DNA of 64,000 nucleotides from Phaeobacter sp. 11ANDIMAR09. GTDB lineage: Bacteria > Pseudomonadota > Alphaproteobacteria > Rhodobacterales > Rhodobacteraceae. Positions within the stretch are counted from its first letter, which is position 1; every line of letters starts with the position of its first letter. The notes beneath the pieces are model-generated. The model was not told where the DNA came from, ran no database searches, and saw only the letters and a list, made by a program, of their open reading frames with translations. Positions 15,816 through 24,428 of this stretch are shown here, piece after piece. The stretch is from contig NZ_LIKT01000020.1 of the NCBI RefSeq assembly GCF_001294455.1, positions 1-64,000 on the forward strand, given 5' to 3'. A program made the translations under genes and the position numbers.

Positions 15816-16802
15816 ATGAAACACATTTTGACAGCCGCCGGTCTGGCGTTTGCATCTGTCGGCGCGGCCCAGGCTGCGGATGACGTGAAGCTGCAGCTGA
15901 AATGGGTGACACAGGCACAGTTCGCTGGCTACTATGTTGCACTGGACAAAGGCTTTTACGAGGCCGAGGATCTGAATGTCACCATCCTGCCGGGCGGCCC
16001 GGATATTGCCCCTACCCAGGTGATCGCAGGCGGCGGTGCTGATGTCACCGTTGAATGGATGCCGGCAGCTTTGGCCGCGCGCGAAAAGGGCCTGCCTTTG
16101 GTCAATATTGCCCAGCCATACAAGAGCTCGGGCATGCAGCTGACCTGCTGGAATGACACGGGTATTGCTTCCCCTGCCGACCTGGCCAACCGCACCCTGG
16201 GTGTGTGGTTCTTTGGCAATGAGTTTCCGTTCATGAGCTGGATGAGCAAGCTGGGTATTTCCACTGAAGCCAAGGGCGACAATGGCGTCGAAGTGCTGAA
16301 ACAGGGCTTTAACGTTGATCCGCTGCTGCAGCGTCAGGCGGATTGTATTTCGACCATGACCTACAATGAATATTGGCAGGTGATCGATTCTGGTGTTTCC
16401 GAGGATGAGCTGATCACCTTCAAATATGAAGACCAGGGCGTCGCCACACTGGAAGATGGTCTTTATGTTCTTGAAGAGAACCTCGATGATCCGGCCTTTG
16501 TTGCCAAGATGGAACGTTTTGTGCGTGCCTCGATGCAGGGCTGGAAATACGCCGAAGAACACCCCGATGAAGCTGCCGAGATCATTCTGGAAAACGATGC
16601 CTCTGGTGCCCAGACCGAAGTCCACCAGCAGCGCATGATGCGGGAAGTGGCTAAACTGACCGCGGGCAGCAATGGCGCGCTTGACCCCGCCGACTACGAG
16701 CGCACGGTTCAGACCCTGCTCGAGGGCGGCTCTTCGCCAGTGATCACCAAGGCACCAGAAGGCGCCTGGACCCATGTCATCACGGACGCGGCTTTGAAGT
16801 AA
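15816..16802 (+). CDS. ABC importer substrate-binding protein, NMT1/ThiY-like
   Basis: The 328-residue protein starts with a signal peptide (MKHILTAAGLAFASVGAAQA, cleavage near residue 20) and continues with the ThiY/NMT1-type fold: LKWVTQAQFAGYYVALDKGFY, GGGADVTVEWMPAALAAREKG and a pyrimidine-type pocket region. Relatives bind formylaminopyrimidine or uracil-like compounds. It is followed by a terminator and completes the importer. The ligand is inferred from locus context. Confidence 0.88.
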   Translation: MKHILTAAGLAFASVGAAQAADDVKLQLKWVTQAQFAGYYVALDKGFYEAEDLNVTILPGGPDIAPTQVIAGGGADVTVEWMPAALAAREKGLPLVNIAQPYKSSGMQLTCWNDTGIASPADLANRTLGVWFFGNEFPFMSWMSKLGISTEAKGDNGVEVLKQGFNVDPLLQRQADCISTMTYNEYWQVIDSGVSEDELITFKYEDQGVATLEDGLYVLEENLDDPAFVAKMERFVRASMQGWKYAEEHPDEAAEIILENDASGAQTEVHQQRMMREVAKLTAGSNGALDPADYERTVQTLLEGGSSPVITKAPEGAWTHVITDAALK

Positions 16803-16855
16803 GCCCGCCTTGCTCTTTTTGCCGGAGTTTCGGTGAAGGGGGCCGGAAAAATATG

Positions 16856-16890
16856 AACCCGCCGAACCATCTGGTTGGGCGGGTTTTTTA
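16856..16890 (+). terminator. Terminator after the binding-protein gene
   Basis: AACCCGCC-G-AACC-ATCT-GGTT-G-GGCGGGTT forms a nested stem and is followed by six T. It marks the end of the pyrimidine locus. Confidence 0.88.
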
Positions 16891-16904
16891 TCTGGCTTTT
16901 GGGG

Positions 16905-17405
16905 TTAGATCTGTTCCAGAAAACCGCCAAATTGCCCGCGTTTGAAAACCAGCCCATTGCCCGGGCGCGTCTCGACTTCGCACACCTGACCCAGAATGAT
17001 ACTGTGATCCCCTGCCGGGTGGCTTTCATATTTCTGGCATTCGAACCGGGCGATATAACCGTCCAGAGCCGGGGTCCCTGCCGTGCTCTTGTGCCAGTTG
17101 CCCTCGCTGAAGCCCTCTGCGTTGCGGGCAAAGTGCTGCGCCAAGGTGAGCTGATCTTCGGCCAGTACATGAATGGCAAAGCGCTCGGCTGCGACAAAGG
17201 CGTCATGGCGCAGCGAGCTGCGGTCAGGACACCAGAGCAGGAGCGGCGGCTCGATCGAGACCGAGGTGAAGCTGTTGACCGTAATCGCCAGCGGGCCCTG
17301 TTGCGTCAGGGTGGTCACGACGGTGACCCCGGTGGCAAAACAGCCCAAAGCATCTCGGTAAGCCCGGACCGTATCGGTCCCGGGTGTAAAACGGGTTGAT
17401 GGCAT
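16905..17405 (-). CDS. Flavin reductase domain protein (FMN-binding split barrel)
   Basis: The 166-residue protein has the flavin-reductase fold used by the small component of two-component monooxygenases: FATGVTVVTT, GPLAITVNSFTSVSIEPPLLLWC, FAIHVLAEDQ and HSIILGQVCEVE. It reduces FMN or FAD with NAD(P)H, but no partner oxygenase is adjacent. ATG 17405 follows TGAGG by six bases and is preferred to GTG 17417. It is downstream of the exonuclease gene and may be co-transcribed with the acetate-linked genes. Confidence 0.8.
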   Translation of the reverse strand: MPSTRFTPGTDTVRAYRDALGCFATGVTVVTTLTQQGPLAITVNSFTSVSIEPPLLLWCPDRSSLRHDAFVAAERFAIHVLAEDQLTLAQHFARNAEGFSEGNWHKSTAGTPALDGYIARFECQKYESHPAGDHSIILGQVCEVETRPGNGLVFKRGQFGGFLEQI

Positions 17406-17418
17406 CGCGCGCCTCACA

Positions 17419-18873
17419 TCAGGTCTTTTGGCCTGCCTGCCATGTGCCGCCGTGATTGTCCACCGGATTGAGGTCCTCTAGCAGCCGCCCATGGCGGCGG
17501 GTCTGCTCAATCACCTGTGCCAGGCTGTCAAAGCCACGCGCCTGCAACATCGGAATCATCTGCACCAGGGCGTTTGCAGTTGCATGGGCATCGCCCAGAG
17601 CAGTATGGCGCAGGGCAGGGGGGATGGTGATATCCAGCCGTTCACACAGGGCATCCAGCGTATGGGGAACCGAGGATCCAAACAGTACAGCACTCAGTAA
17701 AACAGTGTCCAGGATCGGATGGTCCCATTTCACCCCGGTTGCCTTGGCGTGACGGCGCAAGAAGGCCATGTCAAATGGCGCGTTATGGGCCACGATCACC
17801 GCATCCTTGGCAAAGAGGTGAAACTGGGCAGCTGCTTTGGTGATGACTGGGGCCCCCTGTACCATTGCATTGCTCACCCCGTGCACCCGGGTCGAGGCCT
17901 CGGGGATGGGCCGCTGCGGGTCGACCAGCGTATCAAACTGCTCTCCCTCGATCATGCGGCCGTTCAGCACCCTGACCGCGCCAATCTGGACGATCTCATC
18001 TTTATGCGGCAACAGTCCGGTGGTTTCGGTATCAAACACCGCAAAGCACAGATCTTTGAGGGGGCGGTCCGCAATATCCAGCAATGGGCGCTCGAGCAGC
18101 GCAAAGTCATAGATCAGGGGCCTGGCAGCGTCAGGAGCGATTCTGGCGACGGCGGCATCAAAAATCAGCACATAGCCTTCGCCCTGGCCCAGGGGTTTCA
18201 GGCTTACAGAATAGCTCTGCACCTCGTCCCGGCCGCAAACCTGCGCTTGGACCTCCTTGCCTGTCTTGTTCATCTGTTCATAGGCTGCCTGCAGCGCCAC
18301 TCTGTCCAGATAGTCAAACATAGAGGCATTCAGCCGCGGATGGGCAATCTGCGCCAGAACATCGGCAGCCTGCGCATCATAGAGTACGATATGGTGATCC
18401 GAGCCCAGCATCACAGTGGCCACCGGCAGCTCGCTCAACAATGTGGTGAGCTGTCGTTTGTCCGCTTCCAGCCGGGCGGTTTCTTCTGCGATATTGCGGG
18501 CCGTGAGCAGAGTGCTGTCGCCCAGCTGGCCTGCCAGCCCGGCGGCGGCCGGCGCCAGATCCCCCAGATAGCGCGCGGTTTTGGCGTCAATCCCGCGCGA
18601 GACCCCGCCATGGGCGCGCAGCCGCATTTCCGCCGCGAGCACCTCGATCGGCTTGGCAACATTTTCGTCAAACAACAGCCAGATACCGGCACATAGCCCC
18701 AATATGGCAAAGGTTCCCATGAGGCCGGCAAAGACAAAAGGATCGAGCAATGCAGGGGTCGCCGCCCGTTGATAGCTAAGCCAAAGACTGCCCAGGCTAA
18801 CGGCAATTGCGCCCAGGGCGAGAAGGCAGAAAAACAGGAAAATCCGCAGACGCAGGCTCAGATGGGTCAACAT
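17419..18873 (-). CDS. Membrane-anchored DEDDh 3'-5' exonuclease with PAS-like domain
   Basis: The 484-residue protein has two N-terminal membrane helices (about 10-33 and 45-67), a linker, a PAS-like sensor region (about 140-240) and a C-terminal DnaQ/epsilon-type exonuclease. The catalytic residues are D281 and E283 (FDTETTG), D368 (HNAPFD), H423 and D428 (HTALGD). The exonuclease end would digest single-stranded nucleic acid 3' to 5' in the cytoplasm. It lies beside the cNMP/CBS/DUF294 gene and the acetate permease, a neighbourhood I have seen repeatedly in proteobacteria. A signalling or control role in acetate use is inferred. Confidence 0.8.
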   Translation of the reverse strand: MLTHLSLRLRIFLFFCLLALGAIAVSLGSLWLSYQRAATPALLDPFVFAGLMGTFAILGLCAGIWLLFDENVAKPIEVLAAEMRLRAHGGVSRGIDAKTARYLGDLAPAAAGLAGQLGDSTLLTARNIAEETARLEADKRQLTTLLSELPVATVMLGSDHHIVLYDAQAADVLAQIAHPRLNASMFDYLDRVALQAAYEQMNKTGKEVQAQVCGRDEVQSYSVSLKPLGQGEGYVLIFDAAVARIAPDAARPLIYDFALLERPLLDIADRPLKDLCFAVFDTETTGLLPHKDEIVQIGAVRVLNGRMIEGEQFDTLVDPQRPIPEASTRVHGVSNAMVQGAPVITKAAAQFHLFAKDAVIVAHNAPFDMAFLRRHAKATGVKWDHPILDTVLLSAVLFGSSVPHTLDALCERLDITIPPALRHTALGDAHATANALVQMIPMLQARGFDSLAQVIEQTRRHGRLLEDLNPVDNHGGTWQAGQKT

Positions 18874-18876
18874 GGA

Positions 18877-19395
18877 TCAGCCTCCACAGAGGGTTGTCAA
18901 CAGTGGATCCTGGGCCGGGGGGGAGATCCAGTTTGCGCCGCTGACAGCCCCGTCCTGGGCAAAACGGGTGTCAGTTTCGACCACCGCCCGCCGCCAGTCG
19001 GCGCAGTCCGCCATAATGCTCAACTGGCTGATCGGCGCCCAGCGACCAAAAAAGAACACCTCGGCCAGATGCCGGTGGGGCTGCTTGGGATGGCTACGGG
19101 CGGTGGCCATATCCACCGCGACAAAGCGCTCGCGCAGCGGCACGACATAGGTCCAAGGGCGATAGAGCTTGCGGCTCTCCACCACCTCGGCCACCACCAG
19201 CCCTTCGGGCAGATTGGCTGCGGTGCGGCTGTACCAGCTGTACTCTGAGGCAATCGTGACGCCGATCATCGCCAGGCCCGCCGCCACGGGCGCCAGCCAG
19301 CGCGGCAGGCGAGAACCAGTGGCGCTGTTGAGGAGCATCACCACCCCGGCAACAGCAAAACCAGCAAAAATCACAGCGATCAGTTCCAGAAACAT
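18877..19395 (-). CDS. Uncharacterised membrane-anchored protein of the acetate cluster
   Basis: The 172-residue product begins with two hydrophobic helices (about 3-22 and 30-48), followed by a soluble domain of about 120 residues with no motif that I can name. I start it at ATG 19395 after GGGGGAAAG. The gene ends 3 bases before the exonuclease start, so the two are co-transcribed. Its place between the DUF294 protein and the exonuclease suggests a shared membrane process. Confidence 0.7.
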   Translation of the reverse strand: MFLELIAVIFAGFAVAGVVMLLNSATGSRLPRWLAPVAAGLAMIGVTIASEYSWYSRTAANLPEGLVVAEVVESRKLYRPWTYVVPLRERFVAVDMATARSHPKQPHRHLAEVFFFGRWAPISQLSIMADCADWRRAVVETDTRFAQDGAVSGANWISPPAQDPLLTTLCGG

Positions 19396-19442
19396 CTTTC
19401 CCCCAAGACTGCCCGGATGTTGTGTCACCCTAGGCCTATCAT

Positions 19443-19470
19443 CTTTCCAAAAATATTCCCGCCGGAGGCT
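19443..19470 (-). repeat. Degenerate relative of the intergenic repeat
   Basis: Read on the minus strand, CTCCGGCGGGAATATTTTTGG resembles the conserved tail of the two hairpin repeats at 10913 and 14639 but lacks the paired blocks. It lies in the 100-base gap between two minus-strand genes. Confidence 0.4.
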
Positions 19471-19494
19471 TCGACATAAGCCCCAAGCGATATG

Positions 19495-21318
19495 TTATCC
19501 CAACATGCCCTTACCGTGCCCCAGCGCCGATTGCATGGTTTTTACCACGACAAAGGCGTCGCGCAGATGACTTCGCTCAAAGTCGGACAAATCTGACGGC
19601 GCCAAGTAATTGTCTGGCGCCTGTCCCTGGCGCACCAGATCCGCCTGATGCTCCAGCCGGGTCTGTGCAATCAGGTCATAGGCATCCAGCAGGTCGCGGG
19701 CGCCGCTGCTGCTGATCACCCCCAAGGCGGCGCCAGCTTCCAGCCGGGCGCGGGTGTTCACCGCCGCAATCTTGCCCTGCAGCGCATAGATCCGACCCAG
19801 ATCGGTGACCGGCACCACGCCATTGTGCTTCATATCCAGGGTGTTGCGATGCTCGCCTGAGCGAATGGTGGCAAAGCCACGCAGCAGCCCCAGGGGCGGG
19901 GTATGCTTCAGCGCGTTCGAGGTCATATGGGCGACAAAAATCGAATTGGCACAGGCCGAGGCCAGAACGCTTGCCTGCAGGCCATCAAACAGCCCCTTGT
20001 CGCCGCCAATGGCGCGCAGATCAAACATCACCGAGGCCAGCATCTGCGCCTCGGGGCCCGGTTTGGTGATCCAGCCACCAAAATAATCCCGCCAGACGCG
20101 TAGGGGCTGCCGCCAACGTAGATTGGTCGCCATCATCTCGCCGGGGCAAAAGACATAGCCACAGGTATTCAGCCCATCACAGACAAATTCCGCGAGGGCT
20201 GCAAAATAGGCATCATGCGCCTCAGTTGCGTCATCTGACAGGATCAGACAGTTATCCTGATCCGACACACCGGTCTGCTCCTGGCGACCCTGGCTGCCAC
20301 AGGCCAACCAGAGATAGGGCACAGGAGCGGGCCCTAGCTGTTCTTCGGCCAGGGTGAGCAGGCGCCGGGTGGCGGTATCGGCGATATCGGTGATCAGCCG
20401 GGTCACCACTTCGTGCCGGTTGCCGCCCGCCACCAGCTGCACCAGGAGGCGCGGAATTTCGGCGGTGACCGCTGCCATCTCTGCGGCACCGCCTGCGCGG
20501 GCGATACTGGAGACCAGCTCGGCTGAGCTGACGGCCTGAAACCGGGTGAGGTCGGTCTGGGTGATGATGCCAACCAGCTGATGGTTCTGGACCACCGGGA
20601 TATGACCGATGTGATGCTCCATCATCGCATGCAGCACATCCGAGCCAATCGCCGAGGGCGGCAGGCTGCGGGGATTTTTGGTCATGATCTGCGACACGGG
20701 GGTGGAGAAGGGCAGGCCCTCGGCCAGCAGTTTCTCTGTCAGATCGCGGGTGGTCAGGATCCCCAATAGGCTGTCGCTCTCAGTGATGCAGACGCAGGAG
20801 ATATGATGTTGGCGCATCAGCTGCGCTGCCCCCTGACAGGTCAGGCCCGGAGAACAGGTCACGGGCGGCGCTGCCATGAAGCTTTCGGCGCGGGTGGTGG
20901 TGAGCCCATTCTGGATCGGCGCATCGGGCCGACGGCGGTCAAAGAAACGGGTGACCGCAGGTTCGGCCTGCATCAGGTTATCAAAATCCACCCGTGGCAG
21001 AAGCAGCAAAACGGTTGCCATCCCGGCCCGTGCTGAGGTCACAGCCCGGCCACTGCGGGTCAATCCCCGTTCTCCAAAGGAATTGCGCGGCCCCAGGATC
21101 GAGATGGTCATGCCATTTTCATCAAAAACCTCGACTTCTCCGTGGTGTACCAGATAGAGCCCGGCTAGATCGGTGCCCAGCTCATAGATGGTTTCGCCGG
21201 GTTTGACCGATAGGACCTGAAACTTGGGCGCCAGATCCCGCAACTTGCTCAGCTCGAGACTGTCATAGGGATGAACAGAGGTCAGAAAGCGGATCAGATC
21301 TGTCTCGGAAATCGGCAT
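19495..21318 (-). CDS. cNMP-binding, CBS-pair and DUF294 nucleotidyltransferase-like protein
   Basis: The 607-residue protein has an N-terminal cyclic-nucleotide-binding-like domain (about 15-130, with GETIYELGTDLAGLYLVHHGEVEV and FGERGL), a CBS pair (about 160-275), and the DUF294 nucleotidyltransferase-like region with LACGSQGRQEQTGVSDQDNCLIL. The GSQGRxEQ and DxD-like residues resemble the GlnD/KNTase active site. ATG 21318 follows AGGAG and is preferred to the GTG before it. It probably senses nucleotides and is linked to the acetate permease by location. The product of any transferase activity is unknown. Confidence 0.85.
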   Translation of the reverse strand: MPISETDLIRFLTSVHPYDSLELSKLRDLAPKFQVLSVKPGETIYELGTDLAGLYLVHHGEVEVFDENGMTISILGPRNSFGERGLTRSGRAVTSARAGMATVLLLLPRVDFDNLMQAEPAVTRFFDRRRPDAPIQNGLTTTRAESFMAAPPVTCSPGLTCQGAAQLMRQHHISCVCITESDSLLGILTTRDLTEKLLAEGLPFSTPVSQIMTKNPRSLPPSAIGSDVLHAMMEHHIGHIPVVQNHQLVGIITQTDLTRFQAVSSAELVSSIARAGGAAEMAAVTAEIPRLLVQLVAGGNRHEVVTRLITDIADTATRRLLTLAEEQLGPAPVPYLWLACGSQGRQEQTGVSDQDNCLILSDDATEAHDAYFAALAEFVCDGLNTCGYVFCPGEMMATNLRWRQPLRVWRDYFGGWITKPGPEAQMLASVMFDLRAIGGDKGLFDGLQASVLASACANSIFVAHMTSNALKHTPPLGLLRGFATIRSGEHRNTLDMKHNGVVPVTDLGRIYALQGKIAAVNTRARLEAGAALGVISSSGARDLLDAYDLIAQTRLEHQADLVRQGQAPDNYLAPSDLSDFERSHLRDAFVVVKTMQSALGHGKGMLG

Positions 21319-21406
21319 CACGGCTCCTATGTGTAAAATGACAAGCTTGGGAGAAAGGGGATGCCCGCCCGGGCAGGAACCGGGGCGGGCACGAGGATAA
21401 AAAAGG

Positions 21407-21449
21407 ACGGGCCGTTAAGAGCAGGGCTCTGAGGGAGAGACCCGTCCAG
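21407..21449 (-). terminator. Possible hairpin between actP and the DUF294 gene
   Basis: GGACGGG and CCCGTCC bracket a 29-base loop with an internal pairing, next to an A-run at 21400-21406 that would be a T-run on the minus strand. It may attenuate transcription after the permease gene. Confidence 0.45.
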
Positions 21450-21456
21450 TGGGGGA

Positions 21457-23241
21457 TCAGTGATCCTGTGCTGCACCTGCGCCACGTGGGATACGCACGC
21501 TTTCGACCAGATCTTTGATCTCCTGAGGCGTTTCCTTGGTCATGCCGGCAACTACATAGGCAACGGTGAAGTTGACCGCGGCCCCAATGGCACCAAAGGA
21601 GGTCGACTTGATTGTGCCCAGCAGCGGATCCGCATCGGTAAAGGAGTTGGTGCCCGGAATGAACAGCCAGCCCTTGTGCAGGAAGATGTAGATCAGGGTG
21701 ACGCCCAGACCAGCCAGCATACCTGCCACAGCACCGGTGTTGTTGATCTTCTTGGAGAAGATACCCATCATCAGTGCCGGGAAGATCGAGGCCGCTGCGA
21801 GGCCAAAGGCCAGGGCCACGGTCTGCGCCGCAAAGCCGGGAGGGTTGAGACCCAGGTAGGTGGCAACCGCAATGGCCACGGCCATGGCAATACGCGCCGA
21901 CAACAGCTCACCTTTTTCCGAGATATTCGGATTGATCGAGCCTTTGATCAGATCGTGGGACACAGCCGAGGAGATCGCCAGCAGCAGACCCGCCGCCGTG
22001 GACAGCGCCGCCGCGAGACCACCAGCGGCCACCAGACCAATTACCCAAGAAGGCAGGTTGGCGATTTCAGGGTTGGCCAGAACCAGGATGTCACGGTTGA
22101 ATTTGGTCAGCTCGTTGCCTTCCCAGCCATTTTCAGCCGCTTTGGTCTGCATGTCAGCATTCTTGTCGTTGTAATACTGAATGTGGCCGTCGCCGTTTTT
22201 GTCTTCCCAGGCCAGGAGACCGGTCTTCTGCCAGGTGGCCATCCAGTCATAGCGTGCATCGTTTTCGATCTGTTCGACTGAAACCGCTGCCGCATCTGTT
22301 CCGTTGGGCCACATCATGTCGGTGATGTTCAGACGTGCCATGGCTCCAACCGCAGGGGCAGTGAGATAGAGCAGCGCGATAAAGACCAGCGCCCAACCTG
22401 CGGACCAACGCGCATCTGCCACGCGGGGGACGGTGAAGAAACGCATGATCACATGGGGCAGACCAGCCGTACCGATCATCAACGACAGGGTGAACAGCAC
22501 CATGTTGAAGGTATCAGAATGGTGGGCGGTATATTCGTTAAAGCCCAGTTCGCGCACGATGGCGTCCAGCTTTTGCAACAGCGGCTCACCCGAGGCGACG
22601 TGATCGCCAAACAGACCCAGGGCCGGGATCGGGTTGCCGGTCAGCTGCAGCGAGATGAAGATGGCCGGAATGGTATAGGCCATGATCAGCACGCAATACT
22701 GCGCAACCTGCGTATAGGTTACACCTTTCATACCTCCGAACACCGCGTAAGCGAACACAACACAGGCGCCAATTAACAGCCCCGCGGTGTTGGAGACCTC
22801 GAGGAAGCGGCCAAAGGCCACGCCCACGCCAGTCATCTGACCAATAACATAGGTGGTTGAAGCAACGATCAGGCAGATCACCGCCACAATACGCGCAGTG
22901 GGGCTGTAGAACCGATCGCCGATGAACTCGGACACGGTGAACTTGCCGAACTTGCGCAGGTAAGGCGCCAGCAGCAGGGCGAGCAGCACGTAGCCACCGG
23001 TCCAACCCATCAGAAAGGAAGAGTTGTCATAGCCGGTAAAGGCAATAAGGCCCGCCATCGAAATGAACGACGCCGCAGACATCCAGTCGGCCGCTGTGGC
23101 CATACCGTTGGTGACGGGGTGCACACCGCGACCCGCCGCGTAAAATTCTGATGTGGAGCCCGCGCGGGCCCAGATCGCGATGCCGATGTAGAGCGCGAAA
23201 GACGTGCCCACAAACAGCAGGTTGATGGTAAACTGATCCAT
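21457..23241 (-). CDS. actP: Sodium/solute symporter of the ActP-like acetate permease group
   Basis: The 594-residue SSS-family symporter has about 13 membrane segments and an unusually long cytosolic or periplasmic loop at about residues 300-390. That loop contains DKNGDGHIQYYN, which resembles a calcium-binding EF-hand loop. The family starts MDQFTINLLFVGTSFALYIGIAIWAR, typical of the subgroup found beside a DUF4212 subunit. Acetate or a short-chain acid is the likely substrate, because acs follows in the same block. It is encoded directly after its small subunit. Confidence 0.88.
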   Translation of the reverse strand: MDQFTINLLFVGTSFALYIGIAIWARAGSTSEFYAAGRGVHPVTNGMATAADWMSAASFISMAGLIAFTGYDNSSFLMGWTGGYVLLALLLAPYLRKFGKFTVSEFIGDRFYSPTARIVAVICLIVASTTYVIGQMTGVGVAFGRFLEVSNTAGLLIGACVVFAYAVFGGMKGVTYTQVAQYCVLIMAYTIPAIFISLQLTGNPIPALGLFGDHVASGEPLLQKLDAIVRELGFNEYTAHHSDTFNMVLFTLSLMIGTAGLPHVIMRFFTVPRVADARWSAGWALVFIALLYLTAPAVGAMARLNITDMMWPNGTDAAAVSVEQIENDARYDWMATWQKTGLLAWEDKNGDGHIQYYNDKNADMQTKAAENGWEGNELTKFNRDILVLANPEIANLPSWVIGLVAAGGLAAALSTAAGLLLAISSAVSHDLIKGSINPNISEKGELLSARIAMAVAIAVATYLGLNPPGFAAQTVALAFGLAAASIFPALMMGIFSKKINNTGAVAGMLAGLGVTLIYIFLHKGWLFIPGTNSFTDADPLLGTIKSTSFGAIGAAVNFTVAYVVAGMTKETPQEIKDLVESVRIPRGAGAAQDH

Positions 23242-23244
23242 TGT

Positions 23245-23529
23245 TTACTCCTCCTCGACGCCGAATTCACGGTCCAGCTTGTTCATGCGGAAGGCGTAGA
23301 AAAAGATCAGGCCCAAAAAGACCAGGATCGATCCCTGCTGGGCAAACCAGAAGCCCAGATCGGTGCCACCGACCGCTATGCCGGAGAGCATCGGGCGCAG
23401 TAGAATGCCAAAACCAAATGAAACGACAGCCCAGATCACCAGGCTGACGAGAATGATCCGCACATTGGCCTGCCAATAGCCCTTATCGGCTTCGGCTGTC
23501 TGTGCAGCTTTTGTTGTGTGATCCGCCAT
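23245..23529 (-). CDS. DUF4212 small subunit of the sodium/solute symporter
   Basis: The 94-residue protein has two membrane helices (about 23-43 and 60-82) with the family pattern YWQANVRIILVSLVIWAVVSFGFG and GGTDLGFWFAQQGSILVFLGLIFFYAFRMNKLDREFGVEE. It plays the YjcH-like role beside ActP-like symporters. The stop lies 3 bases before the symporter start, so they are translated as a pair. Confidence 0.88.
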   Translation of the reverse strand: MADHTTKAAQTAEADKGYWQANVRIILVSLVIWAVVSFGFGILLRPMLSGIAVGGTDLGFWFAQQGSILVFLGLIFFYAFRMNKLDREFGVEEE

Positions 23530-23551
23530 AGCGGCTCCTCCTTCTTCCTCC

Positions 23552-23576
23552 AGGACCTGATCAGGACCTGATCAGG
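23552..23576. repeat. Tandem 11-base repeat of a palindromic unit upstream of the symporter genes
   Basis: AGGACCTGATC occurs twice head to tail, then AGG, so that the palindrome CCTGATCAGG appears twice. It lies 22 bases upstream of the DUF4212 start on the minus strand, in the leader between that gene and adk. It might be an operator or a sequence duplication. Confidence 0.6.
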
Positions 23577-23737
23577 CAAACGCTCTGTGTTTGCCCGCGG
23601 TGCTCTGTTCGTTTGAACAGGGGACATCGGGCATTGCTCCGCACCTCCGCCGACGGAGGGTCGGCAAATCTACACGGATTTTCAATTTGTGGTGTGGGAG
23701 GCTGCTGAGCCGACAGCCCCCCTGGGAACATAAAAAG

Positions 23738-24421
23738 TTAACTCGTTACTTCGGAAACGATCTTGGCTAGGCCCCCTGAGATCGCTTCTATTTCTCCCAT
23801 TGCGTCAATGGTTTGCAACGCCTCTTTACCCTTGTAGTAGGCAATCAGCGGCGCGGTCTGTTCGTGATAGGCCGCCAGACGACTGGCGACGGTTTCGGCA
23901 TTGTCATCGGCGCGACGGGTCATGTTTTGACTGCCGCATTTGTCACATGTTCCGGCAACTGCTGGCAGCTTGAAACTGTCGTGGTAGCCCTCGCCGCAAC
24001 CGCCGCAGGTGTAGCGCCCGGAAACCCGGGTCACCATGGCGCTGTCATCCACTTCCAGGCTGATGGCAGCGTTGATCTTTTGACCGGTTTCGCCCAGCAA
24101 CACATCCAGGGCCTCGGCCTGAACGGTGGTGCGGGGGAAGCCATCAAGGATGACCCCCTTGGCACAGTCGGGTTCTGCCAGACGGTCGCGCAGGATGTTG
24201 ATGACGATCTCATCCGAGACCAGACCACCAGATTCCATCACCGCCTTGGCGGCCTTGCCGGCTTCGGTGCCGGCTGCCACGGCAGCGCGCAGAAGATCCC
24301 CGGTCGAGAGTTGGACGAGGCCAAACTTCTCTTCCAGAACACGGGCTTGTGTACCTTTCCCGGCGCCGGGAGGACCGAGAAGAATAAGAACAGCGGGGCG
24401 GGTCATCACGTCGGTTGTCAT
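23738..24421 (-). CDS. adk: Adenylate kinase with zinc-binding LID
   Basis: The 227-residue enzyme converts ATP and AMP into two ADP. It shows the P-loop GPPGAGKGTQ at about residues 16-25, the AMP-binding FPRT, and a zinc LID with CGGCGEGYH and CDKCG (four cysteines). It starts 8 bases after the acs stop codon. Acetyl-CoA synthetase makes AMP, and adenylate kinase would recycle it. The usual adk copy of this bacterial group is near secY in the ribosomal protein cluster, so this one is probably a second copy. That copy cannot be seen here. Confidence 0.9.
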   Translation of the reverse strand: MTTDVMTRPAVLILLGPPGAGKGTQARVLEEKFGLVQLSTGDLLRAAVAAGTEAGKAAKAVMESGGLVSDEIVINILRDRLAEPDCAKGVILDGFPRTTVQAEALDVLLGETGQKINAAISLEVDDSAMVTRVSGRYTCGGCGEGYHDSFKLPAVAGTCDKCGSQNMTRRADDNAETVASRLAAYHEQTAPLIAYYKGKEALQTIDAMGEIEAISGGLAKIVSEVTS

Positions 24422-24428
24422 GGCTTCG

